The notes: generated by a model from the sequence alone, not told the origin. Counted from the first letter of the stretch, positions 34,561-44,873 are shown. The stretch: DNA of 64,000 nt from Streptococcus sp. LQJ-218 (GCF_003428885.1 NZ_QQRU01000001.1:241907-305906), one strand, 5' to 3'. Numbers and translations: made by a program.

Positions 34561-34670
34561 ATGAGCCGACCACTCATCTACACAATTATTCTAACGAATA
34601 TGAGCTACAAATACAAGAGAAAAACTTATTTTGGATTTATACACTATAGAAAACATACACTATCTTTAGA

Positions 34671-34699
34671 TTGAACTTTTGTTCAAAATAAGCTATAAT
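34671..34699 (+). promoter_or_regulatory. Promoter with palindromic operator of the GNAT module
   Basis: TTGAAC (34,671-34,676) and TATAAT (34,694-34,699) are 17 bp apart. The -35 is part of a perfect palindrome TTGAAC-TTTT-GTTCAA (34,671-34,686), a likely autoregulatory site for the small first protein. Confidence 0.8.
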
Positions 34700-34729
34700 G
34701 AATTTAAGTAGAAACAGGAGGTAGAACAA

Positions 34730-34894
34730 ATGGCTACAATCAGTTTAACACGTGATATAAAACTAACAAACGAAGATGCTCTAAAAATTCTTAATCATAA
34801 ACCATCTAAAAAGCTACAAGCAGTCTTGAAATCTATTGAATCACAAGGCGCTACCGCTCCAACGAAAAATAAACTCATTTCAAAGTATCTGTAA
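34730..34894 (+). CDS. Small antitoxin-like protein of a GNAT module
   Basis: 54 aa with AGGAGG nine bases upstream. It begins MATISLTRDIKLTNEDALKI, a beta strand then helices, ending in basic residues. It precedes a GNAT gene whose ATG follows its stop by one base, has a strong promoter and a palindrome over the -35. This is the layout of GNAT-type toxin-antitoxin operons in which the first gene is the DNA-binding antitoxin. Assignment rests on layout. Confidence 0.65.
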   Translation: MATISLTRDIKLTNEDALKILNHKPSKKLQAVLKSIESQGATAPTKNKLISKYL

Positions 34895-34895
34895 G

Positions 34896-35504
34896 ATGAC
34901 AATTCAAGTAACACCACTTAAGCAATATCTTGAAAATATTCAAGTGCTGGCTCCTGATAAAACTGAGAAACAAGTTCAGGAGCTATTTAAAACTATCATT
35001 TTAGAAAATGTTGATTTCAACGGTAATGAAGAGATGTTGACTTATCTATCTGATAAAGCTCCCAATTTTGAAAAACAACATCGTTCTCGTAATTTTATCG
35101 TTGAAGAAACTGAAACAAATAACATCATAGGATTCTTTAGTTGATCTCTCAAAGTTGTTGATATTTCTGATTTAGAGAAATCCTTAAAAAAGAAACTCGT
35201 CCTAAAAGGGAAAAGTCCCAAAAATATTGATTATCTCCCTGTGTTACTTATCGGTCAATTCGGCAAAAACACAAAGCTAAATAAACTATCAGGACAAGAG
35301 TTATTTGAAATTGTAATTCAAAAAATTGAAGAATTTCGAGCAATTGTAGGAACTCAGATGGTATTTTTAGATAGTATCAATCATCCTAAAGTCATTCAAT
35401 TTTATGAACAGTTCGGATTTGTTGCTTACAGTCAATTGATTAAAGACAATCATCAAGTAAGTTATCAGCCTATGGCATTAAATATGTCACTCTATAAAAA
35501 ATAA
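34896..35504 (+). pseudogene. GNAT acetyltransferase (toxin-like), split by in-frame TGA
   Basis: The frame from ATG 34,896 runs to TGA at 35,142-35,144 (after IIGFFS) and continues in the same frame, without shift, to 35,504. The joined product (about 202 aa) has the GNAT ending YEQFGFVAYSQLI and the acetyl-CoA region GQFGKNTKLNKLSGQELF. A single base change explains the break. The 3' part has no ribosome site of its own, so the enzyme is probably inactive. Confidence 0.85.
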
Positions 35505-35538
35505 GAATCATGTCACCTAAACTGATGACATGATTCTT

Positions 35539-38352
35539 TTATTTCACCGTATAGGCAAAACTGATGGCACTATCTGCTTGAGAGATTTTTCTAAAGGTAT
35601 AGTTAGGATTACCCCCATAGTTTGTCTCAGACACAAGAAAAGAACCATCATCATAAACTTTCTCGACAAAAGCCACATGACCATAGTCTGCTGGTGTCCC
35701 ATGTGTACCTCCTACAAAAGAAACAATAGCACCTGCTTTTGGTGTGGAACCCGTTTCTCCACCAAGACTTGAAGCTGTCGCAACCCAGTCCTGACCATTT
35801 CCCATGGTATTAATAATTGAAATCTTCTCTCCATTACTTCCTTTTAATTTTAAGCCTAACTGATTCATACGAGCCGCAACACCCCATGTACATTGTCCAT
35901 AGGCATAGGCCATACCATCTCCACCATCAGGAACAGAATGATCATACAAGTCCCCACGAACCCCTTCAAGGGATTGCGGGTCACTCTTTGCCTGTCCTCC
36001 ATTTGTTTGGCTGAAGCCTTTTTCAATTTGGTAATACCATTCCGTTGCTCTTGTTTGTCTTTCTAGTAGCTTGTCACCAGAATTTCCCTCCCAATAGGTA
36101 AGGAAGAGTTGGGCCAGATTGGCTGCACTGCCCGTATTTTTAAAGAAATCCTTTAACCAACTTTGATAGTAAGGACTATCCCCATGAAGCATAAAATCAA
36201 GTTGGAGGGCTAAATCATACCACTTCTTATTTTTGCTATGTGCATAATTCAATAAAGCTGTATGCCGTGTTGACCCATCTGCGGTATCTGTCCATTGCCC
36301 TAACCCCAAACCTCTATGAAGAATATTAGGATAAGCTCCTCCATAAATGTCTGGCCCTCCTATCGCTAACCAGGTTTCATCATCCCATGAGGAATCGGTA
36401 GCGCCAACTGGAGGAGATAAATAATCTCCTTCAGCTCGTTTAGGATTGATAGAAGACTCTACCGACCAATTTCCTAAAATAGCCGCAATGGCTTGGGGAC
36501 TTGCCCCTTGAGATTTCAAAAACTCATAAATATGTTTTGCTCGTTCAAACTCATCCCCACCAAACTGACCAATGGCAGGTAAGATAGTGGTCTGAAGTTG
36601 AATGACCTTTGGAAAATAAAATTGCGGATTGACATACACCAATTTTTCTTTCTTGTTCTTATACTTTTGATAGGAAACTTTCAAACCTGTATCGTCTGGT
36701 GTTTCACCAATAACATCACCCGTTAGGACTCTTGTCCCCTCAATCGCACGGCCGTTATGAATAGAATATAAGGTCAATCGGCTCTCATTCTCTCCTTTTC
36801 CGTTAGTGAGAATAACATTGTCACCATCTAGAGATACAACTCCATCCATTGGTGCGACAATCGTTTGGTGAGCCTTCGCTTCTAGTAGAATGTACTCCTG
36901 AAGGGTAGGTTTTCCGTCTAAATCATAGTATCCATAACGATAAGTCATGGTTAGACTATCTTCGTTGCTTTTCCCCTCAAATGGATTGTCCAATTCCTGC
37001 ATGGAAGCATAGACACCTTCTTCTTTTAGTTCCTTCATTTCCTCTTGATCGTCTTTCGATAGTTTATACTTAGGAGTTTCATAAAGGTCTTGCATGGATT
37101 TCAAATCTTCCCCATCGTTTAAATCATGCCACAAAGTAGACAGATAATCCTTGTAAGTTTCTGAACTAAATAAGTGAACTGGTTTGTGTAACTCATAGTC
37201 ATGGAATTTAAAGTTCATATACCCCATCACATCATCAACTTTTGTGTAATAGGTAATGCCTTTGTCATTTGTACGAGTATGTTCTGCGTCTTCCCAAGTT
37301 AGGTGGGTATAAGCTTTTGTTAATTCAAATTCATCTTGTTGAATCAAACTAGCAGATGAAAATCCTAAAAAGAAGCTCATCATAAGTAAAAGAAGAAAGA
37401 CTATTCCTCCAACTATCCAGGTTGCAGGATTTCCAGCCGCAAATGTAAAGAAGGAAAAGGCTGCTTTTATTTTTTGATAGATATTTCGGACACTTGTAAG
37501 ACCTTGTTTCTTTAATTTTCGAAACCGATTTTTAAAGGAACTTGGGTTATCTTTCGCTAGTTTCCATCCTTTTCCATCCTTAAAATGATGGTATCGCTCT
37601 TTTGTGTTGGTCAGTCTTTTCTTGGTAAAACGACCTGTTGCTTGTCCTGTTTTGACACTAGCTTTCCCCAGATTATAAGAAAGCCGACTGTAGCGTTTCC
37701 CTTTTCTAATGGTCTCTTGAAGTGTGCGATAGCCTTCTAAATCTTCATTTTCTGAAGCTAACTCTCCACCTTCACGTCCAAGGACAAAAAGAAAAGTTTT
37801 GGCTTTCCTACTGACTTTTTTGGACTTATAGGCTTGTTTAGTAGATTTTAAATTTTCTTTAGCAGCCTTGACTTCTTTCTTAGCTTTTAATTCTTCTAAA
37901 CTCTTCCCTTGAAAGAAAAAATTAGATTTTTGTTTCGATTCCTGACCGTAGAGAAATTTTTGATTGGTTTTTCTTTCTTTACGACTCTCTTTTCTTTCTT
38001 CTTTTGCTTCTACCTTTGCTTCCTTAAATTGTTTCTTGGCTATTTTCAATCGTTTCCTAGCATGAGGCAACCGTCTGTCTCTTAATTCTTTGCGATTCAA
38101 AAGAGATGGAGGACTATTTTGAAGAATATGATTGTAGTCTTCATTTGCTTGTTTTACTCTCTCCTTTGAAGCTTCTCTCATCTCCTCTAGCTTTTGCTTC
38201 ATCTCTTTTTTCCATGCTTTTTCATCCAGTACAGCGGAATCTTTTTTCTGTTTCCTCACCTCCTTCTTTCCTTGTTTCAAGAATTTCTTCTCATCTTTTA
38301 GGCTTCTTCTAAATGCCTTTCTTGCACGTATGATTTCTCTTTTATCCTTCAT
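35539..38352 (-). CDS. Conjugative cell-wall hydrolase: coiled coil, TM, lysozyme-like and CHAP domains
   Basis: 937 aa. Order: a very basic coiled-coil N-terminus (1-290), one membrane segment near 305-330 (WIVGGIVFLLLLMMSFFLGF), an M23-like beta domain near 490-570 that lacks the usual HxH metal ligands, a phage-tail-lysozyme-like domain near 600-780 (AAILGNWSVESSINP), and a C-terminal CHAP amidase domain with Cys in YGQCTWGVAARM near 820 and His in YGHVAFVEKV. It is the Tn5252 VirB1/PrgK-like protein that opens peptidoglycan for the channel. Last gene of the transfer operon. Confidence 0.9.
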   Translation of the reverse strand: MKDKREIIRARKAFRRSLKDEKKFLKQGKKEVRKQKKDSAVLDEKAWKKEMKQKLEEMREASKERVKQANEDYNHILQNSPPSLLNRKELRDRRLPHARKRLKIAKKQFKEAKVEAKEERKESRKERKTNQKFLYGQESKQKSNFFFQGKSLEELKAKKEVKAAKENLKSTKQAYKSKKVSRKAKTFLFVLGREGGELASENEDLEGYRTLQETIRKGKRYSRLSYNLGKASVKTGQATGRFTKKRLTNTKERYHHFKDGKGWKLAKDNPSSFKNRFRKLKKQGLTSVRNIYQKIKAAFSFFTFAAGNPATWIVGGIVFLLLLMMSFFLGFSSASLIQQDEFELTKAYTHLTWEDAEHTRTNDKGITYYTKVDDVMGYMNFKFHDYELHKPVHLFSSETYKDYLSTLWHDLNDGEDLKSMQDLYETPKYKLSKDDQEEMKELKEEGVYASMQELDNPFEGKSNEDSLTMTYRYGYYDLDGKPTLQEYILLEAKAHQTIVAPMDGVVSLDGDNVILTNGKGENESRLTLYSIHNGRAIEGTRVLTGDVIGETPDDTGLKVSYQKYKNKKEKLVYVNPQFYFPKVIQLQTTILPAIGQFGGDEFERAKHIYEFLKSQGASPQAIAAILGNWSVESSINPKRAEGDYLSPPVGATDSSWDDETWLAIGGPDIYGGAYPNILHRGLGLGQWTDTADGSTRHTALLNYAHSKNKKWYDLALQLDFMLHGDSPYYQSWLKDFFKNTGSAANLAQLFLTYWEGNSGDKLLERQTRATEWYYQIEKGFSQTNGGQAKSDPQSLEGVRGDLYDHSVPDGGDGMAYAYGQCTWGVAARMNQLGLKLKGSNGEKISIINTMGNGQDWVATASSLGGETGSTPKAGAIVSFVGGTHGTPADYGHVAFVEKVYDDGSFLVSETNYGGNPNYTFRKISQADSAISFAYTVK

Positions 38353-38363
38353 TTACCTTCCCC

Positions 38364-40721
38364 TTAGTTAGAAGCCATTTTATCAGGATCCGTACTCATG
38401 ATATCAAACAATTGAGTACCTTAAGGAATCTTATTTTTAAAGGGTACGACAACTGAACCAGCTTTTATCAGTCCTGCCCCTTTTTCTGGATTGACAAGGT
38501 ATTTTTCGAGTTCTTTTGACAAGCCTAAGAGTTGAACCAGTTCTTCTCGGTCATTTTTTGCTTGCTTGAGGAGAATCATAAATTCACTATTTGCAATAAT
38601 CCGTCTACCATTTGGATCTAACAATAAGGTTTCGACGTTTTGAGTTATTCCAGTCGGACTGGCTCCATATTTTCTGACACGACTCCACAATTTAAAGAAG
38701 AAATCACTGGCATATTTATCTAATAAGAGAAGCTGCATCTCATCAAAATAAATCCAAGTCTTCTTCCCTAATTTTTGGTTCCGAACAACACGATTCCATA
38801 TCTGATCAAACACTACCATAAGAGCGATTTGTTTCAGCTCATCTCCTAACTTTTTAACGTTATAGATTAAGAAGTTAGATCCTGTCTGAATATTGGTCTT
38901 ATGAGAAAAAATATCAAGAGAACCTTCGACATACAGTTCCATATCAAGTGCCAAATTCTGCGCTTCTTCTTCTGGTTGTTGGCTCAAGACAAAGACCCAT
39001 TCTTCCAAAGAAGGCTCTTTAAATGACTGATAGGTGAGTCTGGTTACTCGGTCGATAATCGATTTTTCTCTTCCATCCATTTTCCTATCCAATAACTTGC
39101 CGATAAAGGATAAAAGAAATTCTGATTTTACCTTTACAGGATCTTCATCCATATTTTCATCAGACAAGTCAAGTACATTGAGATAGGTTTGGGAATCTGG
39201 CGCAATATCAATCATTTCCCCACCAAATGCTCGTCCAATGACACTGTATTCTGCTTCTGGATCCACGATGATAATTTCAGTATTTTCACCAGATTCCTTG
39301 ATTTTTGTCGTGATAATTTCATGCTTGGTTGCCATCCCTTTCCCAGCTCCAGATGTCCCTAAAATCAGACCAGACGGTGTATTTAATAGGCTTCGATCAA
39401 TGGTAATAATATTGCTTGATATTTGATTGATACCGTAATATTTCCCACTGCGGTCTTGTAAGTCTACTGAAGTCCATGGAGAGTTCACTGCTACATTGGA
39501 CGTTAATAAACTCCGTGATACTCCCTCTAAAAAATCACAACCAAATGGCAGCAAACTATTAAAGGCTGCTTCTTGCATATATGGAAGTTTATCAATCATT
39601 AGGTCATTTGAGCCGGCCACTTGTTGGATCGTGTCTAGGGCTTGTTTGAGTTCTTCTTCATCCTGACCAAAAACCCCAATCATAAAGACCGTTTGAAACA
39701 GTTTATCTCCTGTCTCGGTCATGGTTTTTAAGAGTTCTTCAGCTTCATCGATATTGCTTTCTAATACATGACCTACTTTTTCCAAATAGATACCTGTACG
39801 AGCAAGTTTTTGTTGTTCCCCAATCTTTTGGGACTCCATTAAGGTTTTCTTTGTTCGTAGTTTCTTCATGGCATCAGCCTTGGTCGAACTTTGAGCATGG
39901 AGGCTCACTATCAATTCCAAATCTCCTTGCATGAGGTCTCTGATAAACTGATCCCCTAATTCCATACCGTAGTCTCTGACATAGACAATCTGTAATAAGC
40001 GGTCATTGATTTGTAGGTAATTCTTGTTTTTAAAATCCAAGAGATTAGGTGCTATGAAGTGACGAGTTGTCTGACCAGATCTCGTTAAATCACGGTAAGA
40101 AAAAGGAAGATGGTGTTCTCCTCTAAGCATGTCTGCCAACAAGTTCACCCGTTCTTCACCAGCCAAGGATTCAAAACGTGCATCAATTTCTGAGAAACCA
40201 CTCTTGAAATATTCTCCAATTTGAGACAAGGAACGATAAGCTTGTTTGGGATTAGAATCCTTTCTACCAAAGCTAATCAGTTTCACAGCTGAAAAATTAT
40301 TTTCGCCACTGTCTAAATTCTGATTCATCATCCGATTCAATTCTTTACGATAGGTATCATACCCATCTTCTTTTTCCTCATACAAAACACTTTGTCTGAA
40401 TTTTTCTAAATTCAATCTTTTGTTAAAGATAGTCAATTGGAAGTTGGTTTGGTCGTCTAAAGAGTTAATCAAATCAGAATACTTCTCAATGATTGCGCCC
40501 TTGTCTTCTAAACCAACAGTCTGGTAATTGACATCACCAAGTAAATAGCTTTGTGAGAAATAATCTTCTTTTACCTGCATCAGACCATTTTGATACAGGG
40601 CTTGATAGGAAAGAGTATTAGCCGTTGATGGTAACACTTCCTCTTTTTTTCCTTTAACTACTTCTTTCTGATTAGTCATTGAAGTTTTTTGTTTCTTTAA
40701 TGTATTTGATTTTCTTTTCAT
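38364..40721 (-). CDS. Tn5252-type VirB4 ATPase, C-terminus cut by in-frame TAA
   Basis: The open frame ends at TAA 38,421 (766 aa). Walker A GTSGAGKG is near residue 455 and Walker B IYFDEMQLLL near 658, as in PrgJ/VirB4 ATPases that power channel assembly. After the stop the same frame continues 18 codons (GTQLFDIMSTDPDKMASN) to TAA 38,364, just before the hydrolase ribosome site; VirB4 proteins often end with such an LYxxMSTDP segment. KIP-TAA-GTQ probably was KIP-AAA-GTQ. The coordinates cover the full presumed gene. Whether the shortened protein works is unknown. Confidence 0.85.
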
Positions 40722-41031
40722 GTTCAGGTCCTTTCTTTCCTGTAATTGTGCGTAGGGGAACCGTTAATTCAAAATGAAGACGGTATTTCAAATAATGTTC
40801 AAAATATAAATCATTGGGTTTATAGACTCCAAAAAGCATGAGGGGGATGGTAAAAGCAAACACAAAACCGTAAACAAACCAATCTCCAAATTGCCAGAAA
40901 AAGAGATTCAAGCCCAAAACAATAATTGTGACAATAAAGGCTGGTAAAACAAAGATGATTTGTCTTGTGGTGAAACCTAACCAAGCCCTGTGTTGGTATT
41001 TTGAGATGTCTTTAAAGACACGTGTATTCAT
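40672..41031 (-). CDS. PrgI-family conjugation membrane protein
   Basis: 119 aa with two hydrophobic segments at about residues 25-45 and 50-72 (QIIFVLPAFIVTIIVLGLNL; FVYGFVFAFTIPLMLFG), followed by FEHYLKYRLHF. This is the PrgI/TcpE-type partner of the VirB4 ATPase; its 3' end overlaps the start of virB4 by 50 bp. Confidence 0.87.
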   Translation of the reverse strand: MNTRVFKDISKYQHRAWLGFTTRQIIFVLPAFIVTIIVLGLNLFFWQFGDWFVYGFVFAFTIPLMLFGVYKPNDLYFEHYLKYRLHFELTVPLRTITGKKGPEHEKKIKYIKETKNFND

Positions 41032-41084
41032 GACTTTCCTTTCTAAAAAGGCTAAGAAGCAATCACTTCCTAGCCTTTATCTAA

Positions 41085-41939
41085 TTACATACCTAAAATT
41101 GAGCGAGCCGTACGTTGAGAACCAACGAGGGCAATAATCAGTAAGATAGCTTGTACCAAACTACCAAACATAATCGCAAGTGATTGCAGGACTCCTGCAC
41201 CATTTGAAACAGCTATTTTCCCAGCAGATTCAAACAAAGGAACAAGAGAAACAATCAGAAAAATAAGAACCCCTTGTACTGCATAGACCATAATATTTTT
41301 TAAATAGCCAATACCAATAGACTTCCACTCATCACTTAAAAATGTTGGAATCGTAAGAGGGGCAAATGGAATCATAAGGTAGAGTTGAATAAATCGAATA
41401 GATACCAAAAGATTGACCATGGCTGCACTTACTATCCGAACAAGCCAAATGAGGAGGGCGAAAAAGCCCACAATCATCCGACCAATAAATCCTGACCCTT
41501 TTAATCCAGAGATGGTATCATACTTCGCCCCACTGTGAGCCACAATCGAGGCCACTTGTTCAATGGCGTGACTCGCAATCCCGATGATAGCTTCTACAAT
41601 GACGGTAGTGTTTGTAATTACAACTGCGACCATAATATAACTAATCAACATCGGGGCTAATGCTTCAAAGGTCATCGCTCCACCTGAGTTAGCAATTTTC
41701 TTTGCCATCTTCGAAAATTCTAAGATGAGAACAACTGATAGAATCGCAACTCCAAGGGGCTGCATGACACTTTTAGTAATACTAGACATATAAGTCCAAA
41801 CTGTTGGATTGTAGCTAGATAGGGATTTAATCAGATCTACCGTAGATTGTAAATCTACATTAAATCCTTCAAATAAATTTTCAGCTGATATTTTTTCAGA
41901 TGCAAGGTAAACAAAGGATGAGACTAAACTAAGATTCAT
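41085..41939 (-). CDS. VirB6/TrbL-like conjugation channel protein
   Basis: 284 aa with about six membrane segments from residue 70 on (e.g. PLGVAILSVVLILEF, ISYIMVAVVITNTTVIVEAI, GFFALLIWLVRIVSAAMVNL). It lies between the VirB2-like subunit and PrgI-like gene, as in Tn5252 and pCF10 (PrgH). It would form the inner-membrane channel core. Confidence 0.87.
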   Translation of the reverse strand: MNLSLVSSFVYLASEKISAENLFEGFNVDLQSTVDLIKSLSSYNPTVWTYMSSITKSVMQPLGVAILSVVLILEFSKMAKKIANSGGAMTFEALAPMLISYIMVAVVITNTTVIVEAIIGIASHAIEQVASIVAHSGAKYDTISGLKGSGFIGRMIVGFFALLIWLVRIVSAAMVNLLVSIRFIQLYLMIPFAPLTIPTFLSDEWKSIGIGYLKNIMVYAVQGVLIFLIVSLVPLFESAGKIAVSNGAGVLQSLAIMFGSLVQAILLIIALVGSQRTARSILGM

Positions 41940-41955
41940 GTCATTGTTTATCCTC

Positions 41956-42198
41956 CTAAATTGAAATTTGAGTTACAAAGGCTCCAGCAGCCCCTACCAT
42001 AACTCCGCCGACAATTTCCAGAATGGCATTCCGAACACCTGGTCCACCATCTTTAATGTTGGTTGCAAGATTGACAATCCCCACAACAACGAGAAAGGCA
42101 CCAACCGCAATCAATCCCTTCTGTAACAAAGACATAGCTTGTGCAAACATAGCACTTGCGTCTACTCCATAAACAAAACCTTTAAAATGCGTAATCAT
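41956..42198 (-). CDS. Small VirB2/PrgF-like membrane subunit
   Basis: 80 aa with two hydrophobic helices at about residues 27-48 and 58-78 (LIAVGAFLVVVGIVNLATNI; ILEIVGGVMVGAAGAFVTQI). Size and position just upstream of the VirB6-like gene match the pilin-like small subunits of Gram-positive type IV systems. Confidence 0.82.
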   Translation of the reverse strand: MITHFKGFVYGVDASAMFAQAMSLLQKGLIAVGAFLVVVGIVNLATNIKDGGPGVRNAILEIVGGVMVGAAGAFVTQISI

Positions 42199-42218
42199 CT
42201 ATTTCCTCTTTTCTATTT

Positions 42219-44099
42219 TTATTTTAAACTAGATTCAAAAGTTAAATCACGAATTCTAAGGCCTTCAAGATGGTTTTCTTGACTTTGATTCAAAGGATTG
42301 ATCTGATAGTTCCACCACCGTTCATCGGTTTCTTGATTGGCTAGGTATTTCCAGTTTGGATGCTTGGTAGAATTGTATTTTTTGCTTTTAAAGACAGGCA
42401 TATTGGCAATTCGAACCAGACATTCATGCCGTTTCATATTTCCGACTTCATCAGGTGTCATTAAATCACGAGCAATCTTTTGATAAGAAAGGGATCCTGA
42501 ACCTGTCTGGCCAAAGGAACGACTAGTATTTCGAACATCAATGGTTTGTTTACCGAGTAACCCACTCATAAATTTAAAGGTATCTTCATCATTACCACCT
42601 AAGTAGACTAAGCTATCACAGTTCCCCAAAATGGTTTTCCAAGCTTCTTTTTCTTTATAGAGCCCTTGAAGTTGGGCAATATTTTGAAGAATAGGAACGA
42701 GACTCATATTCCGAGAACGGACTGTTGAGGTTTGTTCAGCAAAATCTGGAATTTCTCCGATATTTGCGAACTCATCTAAGTAAACTCTTACATGAAGAGG
42801 CAATTGACCCTTAAAATCAATATCTGCTTGTCTTGTTAGGGTTTGAAATACGGTTGAAAAAAAGAGGGCTGAAAGAAAGCGAAAGGTACTATCGTTATCT
42901 GGGATAACTAAGTAAACCATTGATTTTTCCTGGCCCCATGTCTTCATATCAAGGGTATCTCTTTTGGTCAAATCCATGACACTTTGAATATTGAAGAGGG
43001 CAAATTTAGCAGTGGTTACAGCTATGACAGAATCCAGAGTCTTATCCTTATAATTTTGAAAATCGGCCCAATTTCGCATGGTAAAATTTTCAGTTCCATA
43101 CTTTTTAGCATAATTTTCGAATAGAATTTCTAAGACACTTTTTTCTTGGTTTTCACCCTTGGATAAGTGTTTAATGAGTTTTGAGATTTCCGCAAAACTT
43201 GGATAACGTCCTCGTTTTTTTCGCTCTTCCACTTCTTTTTTTTGACGTTTCAACAAGTTTTGGTATTCTTTTTGACTTAAACGACTTTCTTCTATGAGCT
43301 GTTCTCTTGTTTTAGGTGGGTTATAGAAATCGACCAAGTAAGAGGCTAAAGCACGGACTAAAGTCATAGAAGCTTCATCCCAAAATGGATCACTACGGGA
43401 TCCAGAGCCTTTGGTGTTATTAAAATAAACCGTCAGCATGCGATTCAAATCATTTTCTGTCTCTATATAGCGAAAAGGATTGAAGCCATCTGAGTTCTTC
43501 ATATTGACTAAATCTAACACCTTTACTTGGTAGCCATGTTCTAAAAAGAGTTTGCCCGTTTTCTCGGCCAAGTGATCTTTAGGATCCACTACAATATTGG
43601 AACTATTCATCTGAATCAGATTGGGTTTCACAAAGCGAAATGTCTTCCCACTTCCTGAACCTCCGATCACCGCAATATTCTTATTTCTATCATATTGGGG
43701 TGGTTTTTTATCTAATAATGTCAAACGAACATCTTGTGCTAAGATCGTATCATGAGAAAATTCCTTACCGTAAAAGAACTTCTTTTCTTTTAGAGTTCCA
43801 AAACGGGCGCTCCCGTATTCTACCCCTTCTCGGTATTGTTTTTTACCAGTCTCTAAATAGAGATAAACCAGCAACATCATCACAAATCCTAGTAGAAAAA
43901 AAGCACTTGATTTTCCAGTAAAGGAAACATTCCATGGCGACTGAAGAACTTCATCTTGACCTTCCATCAGAAGACGAGTCCATTTATCTATGGTATTTCC
44001 AGTATAGGAATCATACAAAAGCGTCAAACGATGAAAAAGATAGCCTAGTAAGATACCTAACAGTGAGAATAGTAGGAATTTCTTTCCACTGTACATCAT
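42219..44099 (-). CDS. VirD4/TraG-type coupling ATPase (Tn5252)
   Basis: 626 aa. Two N-terminal membrane segments (about 8-25 and 65-85), Walker A GGSGSGKTFRF near residue 147 and Walker B VYLDEFANIG near 441 mark a VirD4-type coupling protein. It delivers the relaxase-DNA complex to the backbone's own channel; the Tn916 element carries a separate FtsK-type coupler. It overlaps the 169-aa gene upstream by 4 bp. Confidence 0.93.
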   Translation of the reverse strand: MMYSGKKFLLFSLLGILLGYLFHRLTLLYDSYTGNTIDKWTRLLMEGQDEVLQSPWNVSFTGKSSAFFLLGFVMMLLVYLYLETGKKQYREGVEYGSARFGTLKEKKFFYGKEFSHDTILAQDVRLTLLDKKPPQYDRNKNIAVIGGSGSGKTFRFVKPNLIQMNSSNIVVDPKDHLAEKTGKLFLEHGYQVKVLDLVNMKNSDGFNPFRYIETENDLNRMLTVYFNNTKGSGSRSDPFWDEASMTLVRALASYLVDFYNPPKTREQLIEESRLSQKEYQNLLKRQKKEVEERKKRGRYPSFAEISKLIKHLSKGENQEKSVLEILFENYAKKYGTENFTMRNWADFQNYKDKTLDSVIAVTTAKFALFNIQSVMDLTKRDTLDMKTWGQEKSMVYLVIPDNDSTFRFLSALFFSTVFQTLTRQADIDFKGQLPLHVRVYLDEFANIGEIPDFAEQTSTVRSRNMSLVPILQNIAQLQGLYKEKEAWKTILGNCDSLVYLGGNDEDTFKFMSGLLGKQTIDVRNTSRSFGQTGSGSLSYQKIARDLMTPDEVGNMKRHECLVRIANMPVFKSKKYNSTKHPNWKYLANQETDERWWNYQINPLNQSQENHLEGLRIRDLTFESSLK

Positions 44100-44605
44100 C
44101 TCACCATCTCTTTCTGTTTGACGGCCCCTTCTTGTCTCAAGGTAATTTGGGATTTAGCCTCATCAATTGCATCGTCTAATGACTTATCCATGGTAAAATC
44201 AGCTAATTTCTCCGGATCATTAACCATTTTTTCTAACAGATGGTCTAAATGATTGTCTAGAATCGAACGGTCTTTCGTGTAGAAATGCAGAGAATCCCCT
44301 TGCCAAGCGATGGCTAAAGGAATCTCTTCTTTTTCTATAAAAGCTTTAAATTTCTCGATATCAATTGGTTTGTCTAAGAAATCTTTTTTCAGATTAATCG
44401 TATCAATCGCATAGGGAGATTGTAGCAATTCTTCTAATTTCTGCACCCCTATCTTATAGGCGGAATCCTGTGCTAAAGCCTGACGTCTAGACCATTCTAG
44501 AATCTTTAAGAGACTTTTTACAGTAAATAAAAGACTACGCTCAGCATATTGAACTGCCATTCGTTCCTGTTGTTCAGAGGACATCTGATGCCTCCTTCTT
44601 AACAA
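44096..44605 (-). CDS. Conjugation operon protein, 169 aa
   Basis: A soluble, charged, helical protein (VQYAERSLLFTVKSLLKILE; PEKLADFTMDKSLDDAIDEA). It overlaps both neighbours (ATGA with virD4; 32 bp with the 99-aa gene). It is part of the Tn5252 transfer operon; I do not recognise a domain. Confidence 0.75.
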   Translation of the reverse strand: MLRRRHQMSSEQQERMAVQYAERSLLFTVKSLLKILEWSRRQALAQDSAYKIGVQKLEELLQSPYAIDTINLKKDFLDKPIDIEKFKAFIEKEEIPLAIAWQGDSLHFYTKDRSILDNHLDHLLEKMVNDPEKLADFTMDKSLDDAIDEAKSQITLRQEGAVKQKEMVR

Positions 44606-44873
44606 ATAGCAGCTTTCCTTCTTTATAACGATAAGCTATCAATTTCTGACGTTGCTTAATCGACTTGACAGCCTGCAGTAGATCTCTCGAATAAGGTTCT
44701 CGAAGAGTAACTTCTACTGCTTTCCCATCAACGATACCAACGCGTTTAAATTCAATGTAGTCTTTTTTGAGATGTCCTAAGCCCATACCAAAAGGAAAGT
44801 GATGAATCAATTGGATGGTACAACCACCTTTATTTCCCATTTGTTTCAAATCATACAAGTTTACTACCTTCAT
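44574..44873 (-). CDS. Conjugation operon protein, 99 aa, first gene
   Basis: 99 aa, basic, with MGNKGGCTIQLIHHFPFGMG near the start. AAAGGAG eight bases before ATG. It is the first gene of the transfer operon, preceded by a ~180-nt structured leader. Function unknown. Confidence 0.75.
   Translation of the reverse strand: MKVVNLYDLKQMGNKGGCTIQLIHHFPFGMGLGHLKKDYIEFKRVGIVDGKAVEVTLREPYSRDLLQAVKSIKQRQKLIAYRYKEGKLLFVKKEASDVL

Larger units (their letters stand above)
33759..34729. other. 970-bp intergenic region: hairpins and tandem repeats, no gene
   Basis: No open frame with a ribosome site is seen. It holds a probable operon terminator (33,773-33,800), two further hairpins (33,871-33,895; 33,914-33,947), about 400 bp of featureless AT-rich sequence, the hairpin plus ~57-bp tandem repeat at 34,412-34,560, and the promoter of the GNAT module. 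The region looks like debris between two cargo insertions. Confidence 0.6.
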
